From contig NZ_CP093845.1 of assembly GCF_024732245.1 (NCBI RefSeq), positions 2,728,001 through 2,792,000 on the forward strand: a DNA stretch of 64,000 nt. The letters are read 5' to 3'. The DNA is from Dietzia sp. B32. GTDB lineage: Bacteria > Actinomycetota > Actinomycetes > Mycobacteriales > Mycobacteriaceae. Made by a program: the position numbers and the translations under genes. The number at the start of each line of letters is the position of its first letter. The first letter of the stretch is position 1. The notes under the pieces are model-generated. The model saw only the letters and a list, made by a program, of their open reading frames with translations, was not told where the DNA came from and searched no databases. Below, piece by piece: positions 7,376-15,495 of this stretch.

Positions 7376-8500
7376 ATGGCTGACGTCACACGAACCGCAG
7401 AAGTCGATCCGATCCCCATGACCGACCTCGCCGAGTTGGGAACCGCCACCGGCCGGGCCGTGTCGATCTTCCTGCCCACGGCCCGCGCCGGCGCAGAGGT
7501 CCGCGAGAACCCCATCCGCGTCAAGTCCCTCATCAAGGAGGCCGAGGCCCAGCTCAGGGCACACGGCGTGGGGCAGGGGGAGTCCGACGAGATCCTCGGC
7601 CCGCTGGTCGCGCTGCTCGAGGACGACGCGTACTGGCAGCGTCTCTCCGACGGTCTCGCGCTGTTCGCCTCGGCCGGGTTCTGGCGCGCGTACCGGGTGG
7701 CCACGGCCTTCCCCGAGGCCGTCCACGTGAGCGACCGGTTCGCCGTCCGGCCGCTCGTCCCGGCCGCGGTCGGCGACGGCGAGTTCGTGGTGCTCGCCGG
7801 CAGTCAGAACAAGGTCCGCCTGTTCGAGGGCACCGCCGCCACGATCCGCGAACTCGACCTCGGGTCGATCCCGTCCTCGATCGAGGACATGGCCGGCGAC
7901 ACGCAGCCGCCGCCGCACCAGCAGCAGCGGTTCAGTGCGGGCCCGGGAACCGGTGGTGGCGGGGGCGTGGTGCACGGTCACGGCACGGGCGCCGAGGTCG
8001 GCGACGTGCAGCTGGAGAAGTTCCTGCGGCAGGTCGCCCAGGGGTTGCAGGAGGCGCTCCGGCCCAACGACCGGCGCCCCCTCGTCCTCGCGGCGGTGGG
8101 CGAGCACCTCCCACAGTTCCGCGGCTACCTGAACTACGAGCACCTGGTGGACGAGGTCGCCGCCGGCAACCCGGACGCGCTGTCCCCCGCAGAAGTGCAC
8201 GAGCGGGCGTGGGCGGTGGTCTGGCCGGCGATGCAGCGGCGGGCCGCCGCGGTCGCGGAGCGCTTCGGTGACGCGATCGGTGCCGGTCGCGGGCTGGCCG
8301 GCGGCGGGTCGGACATCCTGCGCGCCGCGCGAGAGGGGCGCGTCGCCACCCTGCTGGTCTCCCGCCGCCGCTGCACGGCCGATCACGGGCCCGACGATCT
8401 CGACGCCGCGGTCGGACACGTGCTGGCCACATCCGGCTCGGTGATCGTGGCGGAATCGCTGCCGAAGGACGTCGCGGAGGGCGCGATCCTGCGGTTCTGA
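7376..8500 (+). CDS. Archaeo-eukaryotic release factor-like protein (baeRF3 type)
   Basis: 374 residues starting at ATG 7376. The pattern FLPTARAGAEVRENPIRVKSL, then LSDGLALFASAGFWRAYRV, a His/Gly-rich linker (GTGGGGGVVHGHGTG, near residue 200), and NDRRPLVLAAVGEHLPQFR resemble the bacterial release-factor-like family 3, related to eRF1/Dom34 and proposed to act on stalled ribosomes. The family is poorly tested experimentally. It is divergent from the exporter at 5659-7314, 61 nt apart. Alternative: another protein with the same fold used in RNA binding. Family assignment is from recall of motifs, not a search. Confidence 0.6.
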   Translation: MADVTRTAEVDPIPMTDLAELGTATGRAVSIFLPTARAGAEVRENPIRVKSLIKEAEAQLRAHGVGQGESDEILGPLVALLEDDAYWQRLSDGLALFASAGFWRAYRVATAFPEAVHVSDRFAVRPLVPAAVGDGEFVVLAGSQNKVRLFEGTAATIRELDLGSIPSSIEDMAGDTQPPPHQQQRFSAGPGTGGGGGVVHGHGTGAEVGDVQLEKFLRQVAQGLQEALRPNDRRPLVLAAVGEHLPQFRGYLNYEHLVDEVAAGNPDALSPAEVHERAWAVVWPAMQRRAAAVAERFGDAIGAGRGLAGGGSDILRAAREGRVATLLVSRRRCTADHGPDDLDAAVGHVLATSGSVIVAESLPKDVAEGAILRF

Positions 8501-8514
8501 CCTGCCGGGAGCGG

Positions 8515-8546
8515 GCGGGTGCGACGCGCGTCGGCGCCGCACCCGC
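8515..8546 (+). terminator. Probable terminator after the baeRF-like gene
   Basis: GCGGGTGCG (8515-8523) pairs perfectly with CGCACCCGC (8538-8546) around a 14-nt GC-rich loop, 15 nt past the stop codon at 8500. Confidence 0.5.
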
Positions 8547-8634
8547 GCCCCCGCGCGCGTCGTGCACAGCTCACGCCTAACTCACGTGTGTACCGTCGGC
8601 GTCTTCACGCACACGAACAACGTGAGGAGATCGA

Positions 8635-9456
8635 GTGCGCACAGGGACAGGGAGATCGGCGACGAGGAGGTCGACGGCATGGCGGTCGGCGGTCGCCGCC
8701 GCGGGAGCGGTGCTGGTGCTCGCGGGGTGCGGTGCCGGGGGCGACGACGACGAGGGCGGCGCCGCGGAGACGCAGGCGGCGGCCGAACAGTCAGGCCAGT
8801 CGGCTGAGCCCGGACCGGACGGTGAACAGTCCGCGGACGGGCCCGACACGTCCGACATCCCCGACCCGGTGGCCGAGGTGAACGGTACCGAGATCTCGCG
8901 CGACGAATTCCTGTCGGTGTTCGAGAACCAGTACCAACAGATGAGCATGCAGGCCCAGATGACGGGCCAGCCCGTCGACGAGGCCCAGCTGAGGAAGTTG
9001 ACCACCGACGGGCTGATCGGGACCGAACTGCTCACGCAGGAGGCCACCAAGCGCGGGATCGAGGTCTCGGACGACGAGATCCAGGCCGAGCTCGCCGGGT
9101 TCGCCGAGCGCAACCAGGTCAGCACCGACGAGTTCATCGAGTCGATGGGCGGACAGGGCCTGGACCGCGAGGCCGTGCTGGACCAGATCGACAAGCAGTT
9201 GCGCGTACAGAAGCTCATCGCTGAGGAGTACGGGGAGTTCGAGGCGTCCGACGCCGAGGTCGAGGCCGCCTACGAGCAGGTCGCCCAGCAGCAGGCCATG
9301 TCCGGGGGCGGCGCGGCCGGTGGTGGCGGGGTGCCGCCGTTGGAGCAGGTCCGTGACCAGGTCGCCGAGCAGGTACGGGCCGAGAAGGAGGCCGGCGCGA
9401 TGGAGGAACTGTCGCAGAAGCTGCGTTCCGGCGCGGACGTGACCGTCCACATCTAG
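8635..9456 (+). CDS. SurA N-domain lipoprotein (chaperone-like)
   Basis: 273 residues from GTG 8635, with GAGGAG 5 nt upstream. The signal sequence ends in a lipobox LAGC with Cys32 as lipid anchor. An acidic, Gly/Gln-rich linker (33-75) precedes a SurA-type N-terminal domain: VAEVNGTEISRDEFLSVF, DGLIGTELLTQEATKRGIEV, and a C-terminal helical part up to LRSGADVTVHI. No parvulin catalytic domain is seen, so it is likely an extracytoplasmic chaperone or substrate-binding lipoprotein rather than an active prolyl isomerase. It is monocistronic; the next genes are on the other strand. Confidence 0.8.
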   Translation: MRTGTGRSATRRSTAWRSAVAAAGAVLVLAGCGAGGDDDEGGAAETQAAAEQSGQSAEPGPDGEQSADGPDTSDIPDPVAEVNGTEISRDEFLSVFENQYQQMSMQAQMTGQPVDEAQLRKLTTDGLIGTELLTQEATKRGIEVSDDEIQAELAGFAERNQVSTDEFIESMGGQGLDREAVLDQIDKQLRVQKLIAEEYGEFEASDAEVEAAYEQVAQQQAMSGGGAAGGGGVPPLEQVRDQVAEQVRAEKEAGAMEELSQKLRSGADVTVHI

Positions 9457-9511
9457 GCGGTCGCATCCGGAGGGCGGGGCCGGCGGTCCGCGCTGCCCGG
9501 GGTGACGCCGC

Positions 9512-9664
9512 CTACACGGTGACGTCGGTGTGCGGCAGCTGCTCGGCCACCCACGGGAACACGACCTCCATGAGCAGCAGGAACACCGCCGCCAGCAGGA
9601 TGAGGACGAGCACGATCTTCACCGGCCGGGGGCCGGGCAGGGATCGCCACACATAGGCGTACAT
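9512..9664 (-). CDS. 50-residue membrane protein next to sortase
   Basis: A short gene starting at ATG 9664 with GGAGG 9 nt upstream, inside the end of the sortase gene; only 4 nt separate the two genes. The product begins MYAYVWRSLPGPRPVK, has one membrane helix (IVLVLILLAAVFLLLMEVV), then FPWVAEQLPHTDVTV. Tight coupling suggests a joint function with the sortase, for example as a membrane partner. I recall small proteins of this kind beside class E sortases in related genomes. No known domain. Confidence 0.75.
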   Translation of the reverse strand: MYAYVWRSLPGPRPVKIVLVLILLAAVFLLLMEVVFPWVAEQLPHTDVTV

Positions 9665-9668
9665 CTGG

Positions 9669-10544
9669 TCAATCCTCCAGTGCGGCCGGCGGGCCGTCGG
9701 TCTTGGAGACGGTCTCCACGAGGGCGGCGTGCACGATGAGGCGCTCGGCGTTGGAGTACATCGGGTGGCAGGTCGTCAGGGTGAGCAGCCGCTCGGGGGC
9801 CGCGCCTGCGCCCGCGCCGCCGGTCGCGGCCCCGGCCGCGCCGGTGTTCGCCGCGCCGGTGTCCGCAGCCCCGGGCACCGGGGCGATCACCTCGACCGCG
9901 TCCGGCGTCGTGATGTGCAGCCCGACCACGTGGGCGTAGTCGCCGCCGGTGACACGCTCGACCTGCCGCGGGGTGAGGCACTCGCGAGCCGCGGCGAGCC
10001 GCTCGGCGCCGCCCGGCTCCACCGGCAGGAGTCGGTAGGTCTGCCACTGCGTCGCGGTCTCCACGACGATCGCCTCGCACGAGTCCAGCCGGTCGAGGTG
10101 CTCGAAGACGGCGCCCGAGCCGTTGCGGTGTCCCGCGAGCGCGGTGTTCCCCGGTTGGCCGGGCATCTGGGTTCCGGGGTAGTGGCCGGGGCCGGTGCGC
10201 AGGTCCTCGGCTCGGACGCCCTCCACCACGGTGTAGACCGCGTCCTCACCGAGCGTCGGCAGGTGGATGCGGGCGAAGGGTTGGCCGAGCGTCGGCACGG
10301 GCGATGGTATCGGCGCGCCGGCCACGTCGGCCGCGTCAGGCGCCGGGGCGCCGTTCCAGAGTTCCTCGAGTCCCGCGGTGGCCTCGGCCTGGAGCCGACC
10401 CGAGGCGAGATTGGTCCAGATCGCCTCGTAGAACACGTACAGCAGCAGGATCGCACCCGCGGTGAGCAGGAGTTCGCCGATGACCTGGCCGACGCTCGGC
10501 GCTCGGCGGGACGGGGTGCGCGGCGGGGCCGTGGGTCGGTTCAT
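9669..10544 (-). CDS. Class E sortase
   Basis: About 291 residues. One N-terminal membrane helix (VIGELLLTAGAILLLYVFYEA) anchors it, followed by a sortase beta-barrel. Catalytic motifs are visible: His in NTALAGHRNGSG, Cys in LLTLTTCHPMYSNAERL, and Arg in the following AERLIVHA. The TLTTC form fits class E sortases, which join LAxTG-type proteins to the actinobacterial cell wall. A Gly/Ala-rich insert (GAADTGAANTGAAGAATGG) precedes the Cys strand and is unusual for the family. ATG 10544 is chosen over a GTG 12 nt upstream. No LPxTG/LAxTG substrate was found in the window. Confidence 0.88.
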   Translation of the reverse strand: MNRPTAPPRTPSRRAPSVGQVIGELLLTAGAILLLYVFYEAIWTNLASGRLQAEATAGLEELWNGAPAPDAADVAGAPIPSPVPTLGQPFARIHLPTLGEDAVYTVVEGVRAEDLRTGPGHYPGTQMPGQPGNTALAGHRNGSGAVFEHLDRLDSCEAIVVETATQWQTYRLLPVEPGGAERLAAARECLTPRQVERVTGGDYAHVVGLHITTPDAVEVIAPVPGAADTGAANTGAAGAATGGAGAGAAPERLLTLTTCHPMYSNAERLIVHAALVETVSKTDGPPAALED

Positions 10545-10692
10545 CTGCCCGACCACCCCGATCCCTGCCCGTGCGACGGCGTCACGGGGTGAATCGTCTC
10601 ACGACGATCCCGGCCCGCGGCACCGCCCGGCCGGCTCGCCGGGCTCGTGGATCCGGGGACACGGCGGGGTCGGCGGTGATGGAATCAGCCCC

Positions 10693-12285
10693 ATGCGCTC
10701 GACAAACCGACCCACCACGGCGGTCATGGCCTCGGCGGCGGCGGTGCTCCTCGCCGCGAGCACGGTTCTGGCGTCCGCCCCCGCGGCAGCTCGATCGGCG
10801 TCCCCGCCCGGCCTCGGGCCCGCCGGTACCGCCACGGTCCACGGCGACGTGGCCTCGACCGACACGCTGCCCGGCCGCGGGCCGGGGACGAACCCCGCTG
10901 TCATCGGCGCACTCACCGGCGCCACGTGCTCGACGGTGTTCATCGGCACCGACGGCATGCCCGTCGCGCTGTGCACCTCGTACGTCGGGTTCACTCCGCC
11001 GACCCCGCTCGCGCCGACCGTCAAGCTCTTCCACCCCGACACCGCCGCGGTGCTCGCCGAGGTGCAGTTGGCCAAGGGCGCGTTGCTAGGCGGCGTCTAC
11101 GGGTACCTCGACGACCGCGATCGGGTGGTGGTCGCGGACGGCGCCCGCAGGCTGCTGGCCGTGGGCCACGAGCGCACCGCCGACGGCCCCTGGCGTATGA
11201 CAGTGGAGGTCCTGGCAGACCTGTCGCCGGCCGTGCCCGAGGGTGACGCCGTCACCGGTCTCATGCCCGGATTCGACGGGCGGGTGTGGTTCGCGACGTC
11301 GAACGGCGTGGTGGGGACCGTGCGGCCCGGGGTCGACGACGACGAGCTCCGCTCCCTCACCCTGCCGGCGGGGGAGAGGATCACCAACGGGCTGACGGTC
11401 CGGCCCGGCGGGGCGTCGGTGATCACCACCCGGGCCCTCTACGAGATCGACAGCTCTGTTGACGGGACCCCGAGCGTGCGCTGGAGACACGGCTACGACG
11501 TGGGACAGGCGCGGAAACCGGGCCTGCTCGCGCACGGTTCCGGCACGACGCCCACCTACTTCGGGCCCGGTGACTCGCTCGTGGCGATCACCGACGACGC
11601 CGACCACCCCGAGCTCATCGTCCTGCGCCGTGAGGACGGGGCGCACGTATGCAGGATGCCCGCGTTCGCCACGACCCTGCGGCCCGACTCCGCCGCCCCG
11701 GACGGCGTCCTCATCGACGGGCCCGCTGCGACCGAGAACTCGATCATCGCGTCCGGGGAGGCCCTGGTGCTGGTCAACACCTATGGCTTTGAATACCCGC
11801 CCTTCGCCGTGGACGGTCCCGCGGTCCCGGCGGGAGTGCCGTACACGGGCGGGATGACCCGCATCGACGTGCGGACCGACGGGGCCCAGGGACCGGACGG
11901 CGTCGGGGACGATGCGTGCTCGCGTGCGTGGACTTCGCTGTCGCGGACGGCGTCGCTGCCCAAGCTCACCACCGGCGACGGGCAGATCCACGCGCTGGCC
12001 TACGGCCCGCCCCGCGTGCTGTCCGCGCCCGGCTCGGCGGCCGGTCCGACGCCCGGTCCGGCATTCGGGTCGGCGCTCGATCAGGGGCTCGCGCAGAAGA
12101 TCGGCCCCGTCGACCTGACCTCGACGGACGTGGAGACGGGCCACGAACTCTCCCGCACCTTCATCGGTCACGCCCCGCTGGACGAACCGATGGAGCTCAC
12201 CGGCACGATCGCATCCCGGGGAGACGGCCCGGGGATCATGTGGCAGCCGACCCTCACCCGCATGCTCCGGATCGGCCCCGCCTGA
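10693..12285 (+). CDS. Secreted protein of unknown function, propeller-like
   Basis: 530 residues from ATG 10693. A signal peptide (VMASAAAVLLAASTVLASAPAAA) is followed by repeated strands such as GGVYGYLDDRDRVVVAD, GFDGRVWFATSNGVVGTV and GGASVITTRALYEI, the pattern of a beta-propeller. Four or so cysteines (ATCSTVF, ALCTS, HVCRMP, DACSRAW) could form disulfides. No enzymatic motif recognised. It starts 148 nt from the divergent sortase gene, with no shared operator seen. Not a sortase substrate: no C-terminal LPxTG and no membrane anchor. I do not recognise the family beyond secreted actinobacterial proteins of similar layout. Confidence 0.8.
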   Translation: MRSTNRPTTAVMASAAAVLLAASTVLASAPAAARSASPPGLGPAGTATVHGDVASTDTLPGRGPGTNPAVIGALTGATCSTVFIGTDGMPVALCTSYVGFTPPTPLAPTVKLFHPDTAAVLAEVQLAKGALLGGVYGYLDDRDRVVVADGARRLLAVGHERTADGPWRMTVEVLADLSPAVPEGDAVTGLMPGFDGRVWFATSNGVVGTVRPGVDDDELRSLTLPAGERITNGLTVRPGGASVITTRALYEIDSSVDGTPSVRWRHGYDVGQARKPGLLAHGSGTTPTYFGPGDSLVAITDDADHPELIVLRREDGAHVCRMPAFATTLRPDSAAPDGVLIDGPAATENSIIASGEALVLVNTYGFEYPPFAVDGPAVPAGVPYTGGMTRIDVRTDGAQGPDGVGDDACSRAWTSLSRTASLPKLTTGDGQIHALAYGPPRVLSAPGSAAGPTPGPAFGSALDQGLAQKIGPVDLTSTDVETGHELSRTFIGHAPLDEPMELTGTIASRGDGPGIMWQPTLTRMLRIGPA

Positions 12286-12298
12286 GTAGCCGGGTGGG

Positions 12299-13153
12299 TC
12301 AGTCGGTGGGGCGGATGACCGCGACCGCGCACGGGGCCGTCTGCAGCAACCGTCGGCTGACCGACCCCAGCAGCATTCCGGCGAACCCACCGTGGCCGCG
12401 CGACCCGGTGACCAGCAGGGATGCCCCGGCGGCCTCGTCGGCGACCGTGAGGGCGGGCTCGCCGACGACGAGGATGAGCTCGACGGCGACGTCCGGGTGA
12501 CGGGCCTCGTGCGGGGCGAGAGCGTCGAGGACCTCCTTCTCGTCCTCGGCGAGCACGCTCTCGGCCAGCTGGTCGAGATCGAACAGCGAGGCGCCCGGCA
12601 GTCGGGGCACCTCGACCGAGTGCACGGCGCGCAGGGGGACGCCCCGGCGCTCGGCCTCGATGAACGCGAACGCCACGGCGGGGTCGTTCGCCGCCGAGCC
12701 GTCGGCCGCCAGCACGACAGGGCCCGCGGTGGGGCTCAGGGGCGTACGCGGCGTGATGACGAGAACCGGGCAGGGCGCGTGCTCGACGACGCCGGCGGAG
12801 GTCGATCCCATGGCGAAGTCCTCGCGCGCGGTGAGGCCGCGGCTGCCCACGACGATCGCCGACGCGGCGCCGCCGGCCTCGACGAGTGCGCCGACGGGGC
12901 TGTCCGCGACCACCCGATAGGTGGTCGGGACGTCGTGGGTGAGCTCGGCGAGCTGGTCGCGCATCGCGCCCTCGACATTCGCGCGGGCGGTCTCATCGAA
13001 GGCCACCACGCGCCCGACGGCCCGATCGGCGGAGATCACCTCGAGCGACGCCGCGTGGTCGCGGGCCCAGGCGGCCGCCCACTCCACGGCCCGGCGGGAG
13101 TCAGGCGACCCGTCATAACCACACACGACAGGTCCGATGACGATCTCCGACAT
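12299..13153 (-). CDS. Universal stress protein, two UspA domains
   Basis: 284 residues with tandem UspA domains (about 5-140 and 145-282), the arrangement common in mycobacteria. The second domain keeps the ATP-binding pattern GSRGHGGFAGMLLGSVS (G-2x-G-9x-G-S); the first has GSRGLTAREDFAMGSTS, a looser version. The start VVCGYDGSPDSRRAVEWA is typical. UspA proteins of this type bind ATP and are induced under starvation or hypoxia. ATG 13153 is the only reasonable start. It ends 13 nt from the convergent gene at 10693-12285, leaving no room for a classical terminator. Confidence 0.92.
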   Translation of the reverse strand: MSEIVIGPVVCGYDGSPDSRRAVEWAAAWARDHAASLEVISADRAVGRVVAFDETARANVEGAMRDQLAELTHDVPTTYRVVADSPVGALVEAGGAASAIVVGSRGLTAREDFAMGSTSAGVVEHAPCPVLVITPRTPLSPTAGPVVLAADGSAANDPAVAFAFIEAERRGVPLRAVHSVEVPRLPGASLFDLDQLAESVLAEDEKEVLDALAPHEARHPDVAVELILVVGEPALTVADEAAGASLLVTGSRGHGGFAGMLLGSVSRRLLQTAPCAVAVIRPTD

Positions 13154-13313
13154 TGGTTCCTCCAGCTGGTTCGGGGTCGCGAGGTCCGAGGGCGTCCGGT
13201 TCCGCGATTCCCAGGGTTCGGGTCGCCGGTCAGCCTAGTCGGCAGCAGCAGAACCGGCCCGGAAGCCGATCGCATCGATGCAGGAACCTTTCTCGTAACG
13301 GAATGGATACTAT

Positions 13314-13330
13314 TCTGGACTCATTCCAGA
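13314..13330. promoter_or_regulatory. Candidate FurA operator
   Basis: TCTGGACTCATTCCAGA is a perfect 6-bp inverted repeat with a 5-nt spacer, 21 nt upstream of the furA ATG. It is nested in a larger inverted pair GGAATG (13300-13305) and CATTCC (13322-13327). The DNA is AT-richer than its surroundings. Autoregulation by FurA is known in mycobacteria, where the box is a short AT-rich palindrome just upstream of furA. Confidence 0.6.
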
Positions 13331-13351
13331 AAGTGGGCTACTGTGGGGCCC

Positions 13352-13792
13352 ATGACGACAGCAATCGAGGATCCGGGAGCCGTACTCCGCGACGCCGGGC
13401 TGAGGGTCACCTCGCCGCGGCTGGCGGTCCTCGCCGTCGTCGCCGGTCGTCCCCACATCGCGGCGGAGGACGTCGCGACCCTCGTCCGGGAACGGCTGGG
13501 CGCGGTGTCCACACAGACCGTCTACGACGCCCTGCGCGTGTGCACCGACGTCGGCCTCATGCGCCGCATCGAACCCGCCGGCTCGCCGGCACGGTACGAG
13601 CGGCGCACGGGGGACAACCACCACCACCTCGTGTGCCGGACGTGCGGGCGCATCGAGGACGTCGAATGCACGGTCGGACACGCGCCCTGCCTCACCGCCG
13701 ACCGCGACCACGGCTTCGAGATCGATGAAGCAGAGGTCAACTACTGGGGCACTTGCCCCGAATGCCGGGCAGAGCAGGCCTCGCTTGTCTGA
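13352..13792 (+). CDS. furA: Fur-family peroxide/metal regulator FurA
   Basis: 146 residues. A winged-helix domain (1-85) with VSTQTVYDALRVCTDVGLMRRI is followed by the metal domain: HHHLVCRTCGRIEDVEC at 90-106 and TCPECRA at 134-140. Cys95/Cys98 and Cys135/Cys138 form the usual structural zinc site. It is directly upstream of a catalase gene (69 nt), as furA is upstream of katG in mycobacteria, so it most likely represses katA and itself until peroxide or metal loss releases it. ATG 13352 lacks a strong Shine-Dalgarno and lies close to a palindrome, which suggests a short leader. Confidence 0.92.
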   Translation: MTTAIEDPGAVLRDAGLRVTSPRLAVLAVVAGRPHIAAEDVATLVRERLGAVSTQTVYDALRVCTDVGLMRRIEPAGSPARYERRTGDNHHHLVCRTCGRIEDVECTVGHAPCLTADRDHGFEIDEAEVNYWGTCPECRAEQASLV

Positions 13793-13861
13793 TACTGAGA
13801 CCTGGACCACACCACCATTCCGCACCTTCTACTCCACACCCCATCTCGAGGAGCACCTGAC

Positions 13862-15388
13862 GTGACCATTCATCCCGCAGACCGCGGCGTGCGCGACTTC
13901 CAGCCCAACTCGCACACCACCACCGACAGTGGCCAGCCCGTCCCGCATGACGAGTTCAGCGCGCAGGTCGGCCCCCAGGGCCCGCAGCCAATCCACGACT
14001 TCTACCTCATCGAGAAGCTCGCCCACTTCAACCGGGAGAACATTCCCGAGCGGCTGCCCCACGCCAAGGGCTCCGGCGCCTTCGGCGAGTTCGAGACCAC
14101 GGAGGACATCTCGGAAATCACCTGCGCCGGCCTGTTCCAGAAGGGCGTCAAGACCCCGATGCTCGCCCGCTTCTCCACCGTCGCCGGTGAGAAGGGCTCA
14201 CCCGACACCTGGCGTGACCCGCGCGGCTTCGCCCTGAAGTTCTACACCGAGGAGGGCAACTACGACCTCGTCGGCAACAACACGCCCATCTTCTTCATCC
14301 GCGACGCGATCAAGTTCCCGGACTTCATCCACTCGCAGCGCCGCAAGAACGCCTCCGGCCTGCGCAACCACGCCATGCAGTGGGACTTCTGGACCCTGAG
14401 CCCCGAGTCGACCCACCAGGTCACCTGGCTCATGGGCGATCGCGGCATCCCCAAGACCTGGCGTCACATGGACGGCTTCGGCTCGCACACCTACCAGTTC
14501 ATCAACGCCGCCGGCGTCCGCCACTGGGTGAAGTTCCACTTCAAGACCAACCAGGGCATCGACTTCCTCACGCAGGCCGAGGCCGACAAGCTGGCCGGCG
14601 AGAACGCCGACTACCACCGGCAGGACCTGTTCGAGTCCATCAAGAACGGCGACTTCCCGTCCTGGGATCTGCACGTCCAGGTGATGCCGGTCGACGAGGC
14701 GGACGGCTACAAGTACAACCCGTTCGACCTCACCAAGACGTGGTTTCAGAAGGACTACCCGCTGCGCAAGGTCGGCACCATGACGCTGAACCGCAACCCG
14801 CAGAACCACCACGCGCAGATCGAGCAGGCCGCGTTCGCGCCGACCAACATCGTCAAGGGCATCGGCTTCTCGCCCGACAAGATGCTGCTCGGCCGCGTCT
14901 TCGCCTACCCGGACATCCAGCGCTACCGCATCGGACCCAACTACCAGCAGGTGCCGGTCAACCGTCCGCTCTCGCCGGTGAACTCCTACTCCAAGGAGGG
15001 CGCCATGCAGTACGAGTTCCCGCACCCCGCGCAGGCCGAGTACCACCCCAACACCCTGGGTGGTCCGACCGCCGACGCGTCCAAGGCGTTCGACATCGGC
15101 GCCTGGGACACCAAGGGCTCGGACATCCACCGCGGCGACGTGACCCCGCACGCCGAGGACACCGACTCGGTCCAGGCCTCCATCCTGTACCGCGAGGTCC
15201 TCGACGACGCCGCCCGCGAGCGACTGGCGGCCAACATCGCCGGCCACGTCTCGGCCATCGACCCGTCGGAGACCGAGCTGCTCGACCGCGTCTACGCCTA
15301 CTGGGCCGCTGTCGACCAGGGCCTCTGCGAGGCCGTCAAGGCCGGCGTCGAGGCGAGCCCCCGCGGCAACCACACGCTGCAGGAGTGA
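13862..15388 (+). CDS. katA: Monofunctional haem catalase KatA
   Basis: 508 residues, the size of a small-subunit (clade 3) haem catalase that splits hydrogen peroxide into water and oxygen in the cytoplasm. Distal catalytic His67 is in IPERLPHAKGSGAFGEFE, the catalytic Asn in YDLVGNNTPIFFIRD, and the proximal haem-ligand Tyr in RVFAYPDIQRYRIG near residue 350. GTG 13862 is preceded by GAGGAG. It is likely cotranscribed with furA and controlled by it. A palindromic repeat follows 18 nt after the stop. Codon use is strongly biased to C-ending codons, which suggests high expression. Confidence 0.96.
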   Translation: MTIHPADRGVRDFQPNSHTTTDSGQPVPHDEFSAQVGPQGPQPIHDFYLIEKLAHFNRENIPERLPHAKGSGAFGEFETTEDISEITCAGLFQKGVKTPMLARFSTVAGEKGSPDTWRDPRGFALKFYTEEGNYDLVGNNTPIFFIRDAIKFPDFIHSQRRKNASGLRNHAMQWDFWTLSPESTHQVTWLMGDRGIPKTWRHMDGFGSHTYQFINAAGVRHWVKFHFKTNQGIDFLTQAEADKLAGENADYHRQDLFESIKNGDFPSWDLHVQVMPVDEADGYKYNPFDLTKTWFQKDYPLRKVGTMTLNRNPQNHHAQIEQAAFAPTNIVKGIGFSPDKMLLGRVFAYPDIQRYRIGPNYQQVPVNRPLSPVNSYSKEGAMQYEFPHPAQAEYHPNTLGGPTADASKAFDIGAWDTKGSDIHRGDVTPHAEDTDSVQASILYREVLDDAARERLAANIAGHVSAIDPSETELLDRVYAYWAAVDQGLCEAVKAGVEASPRGNHTLQE

Positions 15389-15405
15389 TCCGCCGGTAGG
15401 CGACT

Positions 15406-15479
15406 GAAATCCGCTACTCGCCCTACGGATCCGCTACTCCGATTGGACTAGCGAATCCGGGGGCGGGGTAGCGGATTTC
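15406..15479. repeat. Palindromic repeat family 1, copy 1
   Basis: A 74-nt imperfect palindrome. The outer 12 bp GAAATCCGCTAC / GTAGCGGATTTC pair exactly, the centre CTCCGATTGGACTAGC also folds back. It sits between the convergent ends of katA and the phosphotransferase gene, where it can serve as a terminator. Two related copies are at 37433-37505 and 38607-38678. Confidence 0.85.
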
Positions 15480-15495
15480 GGTGTTTCGTGGTCGG

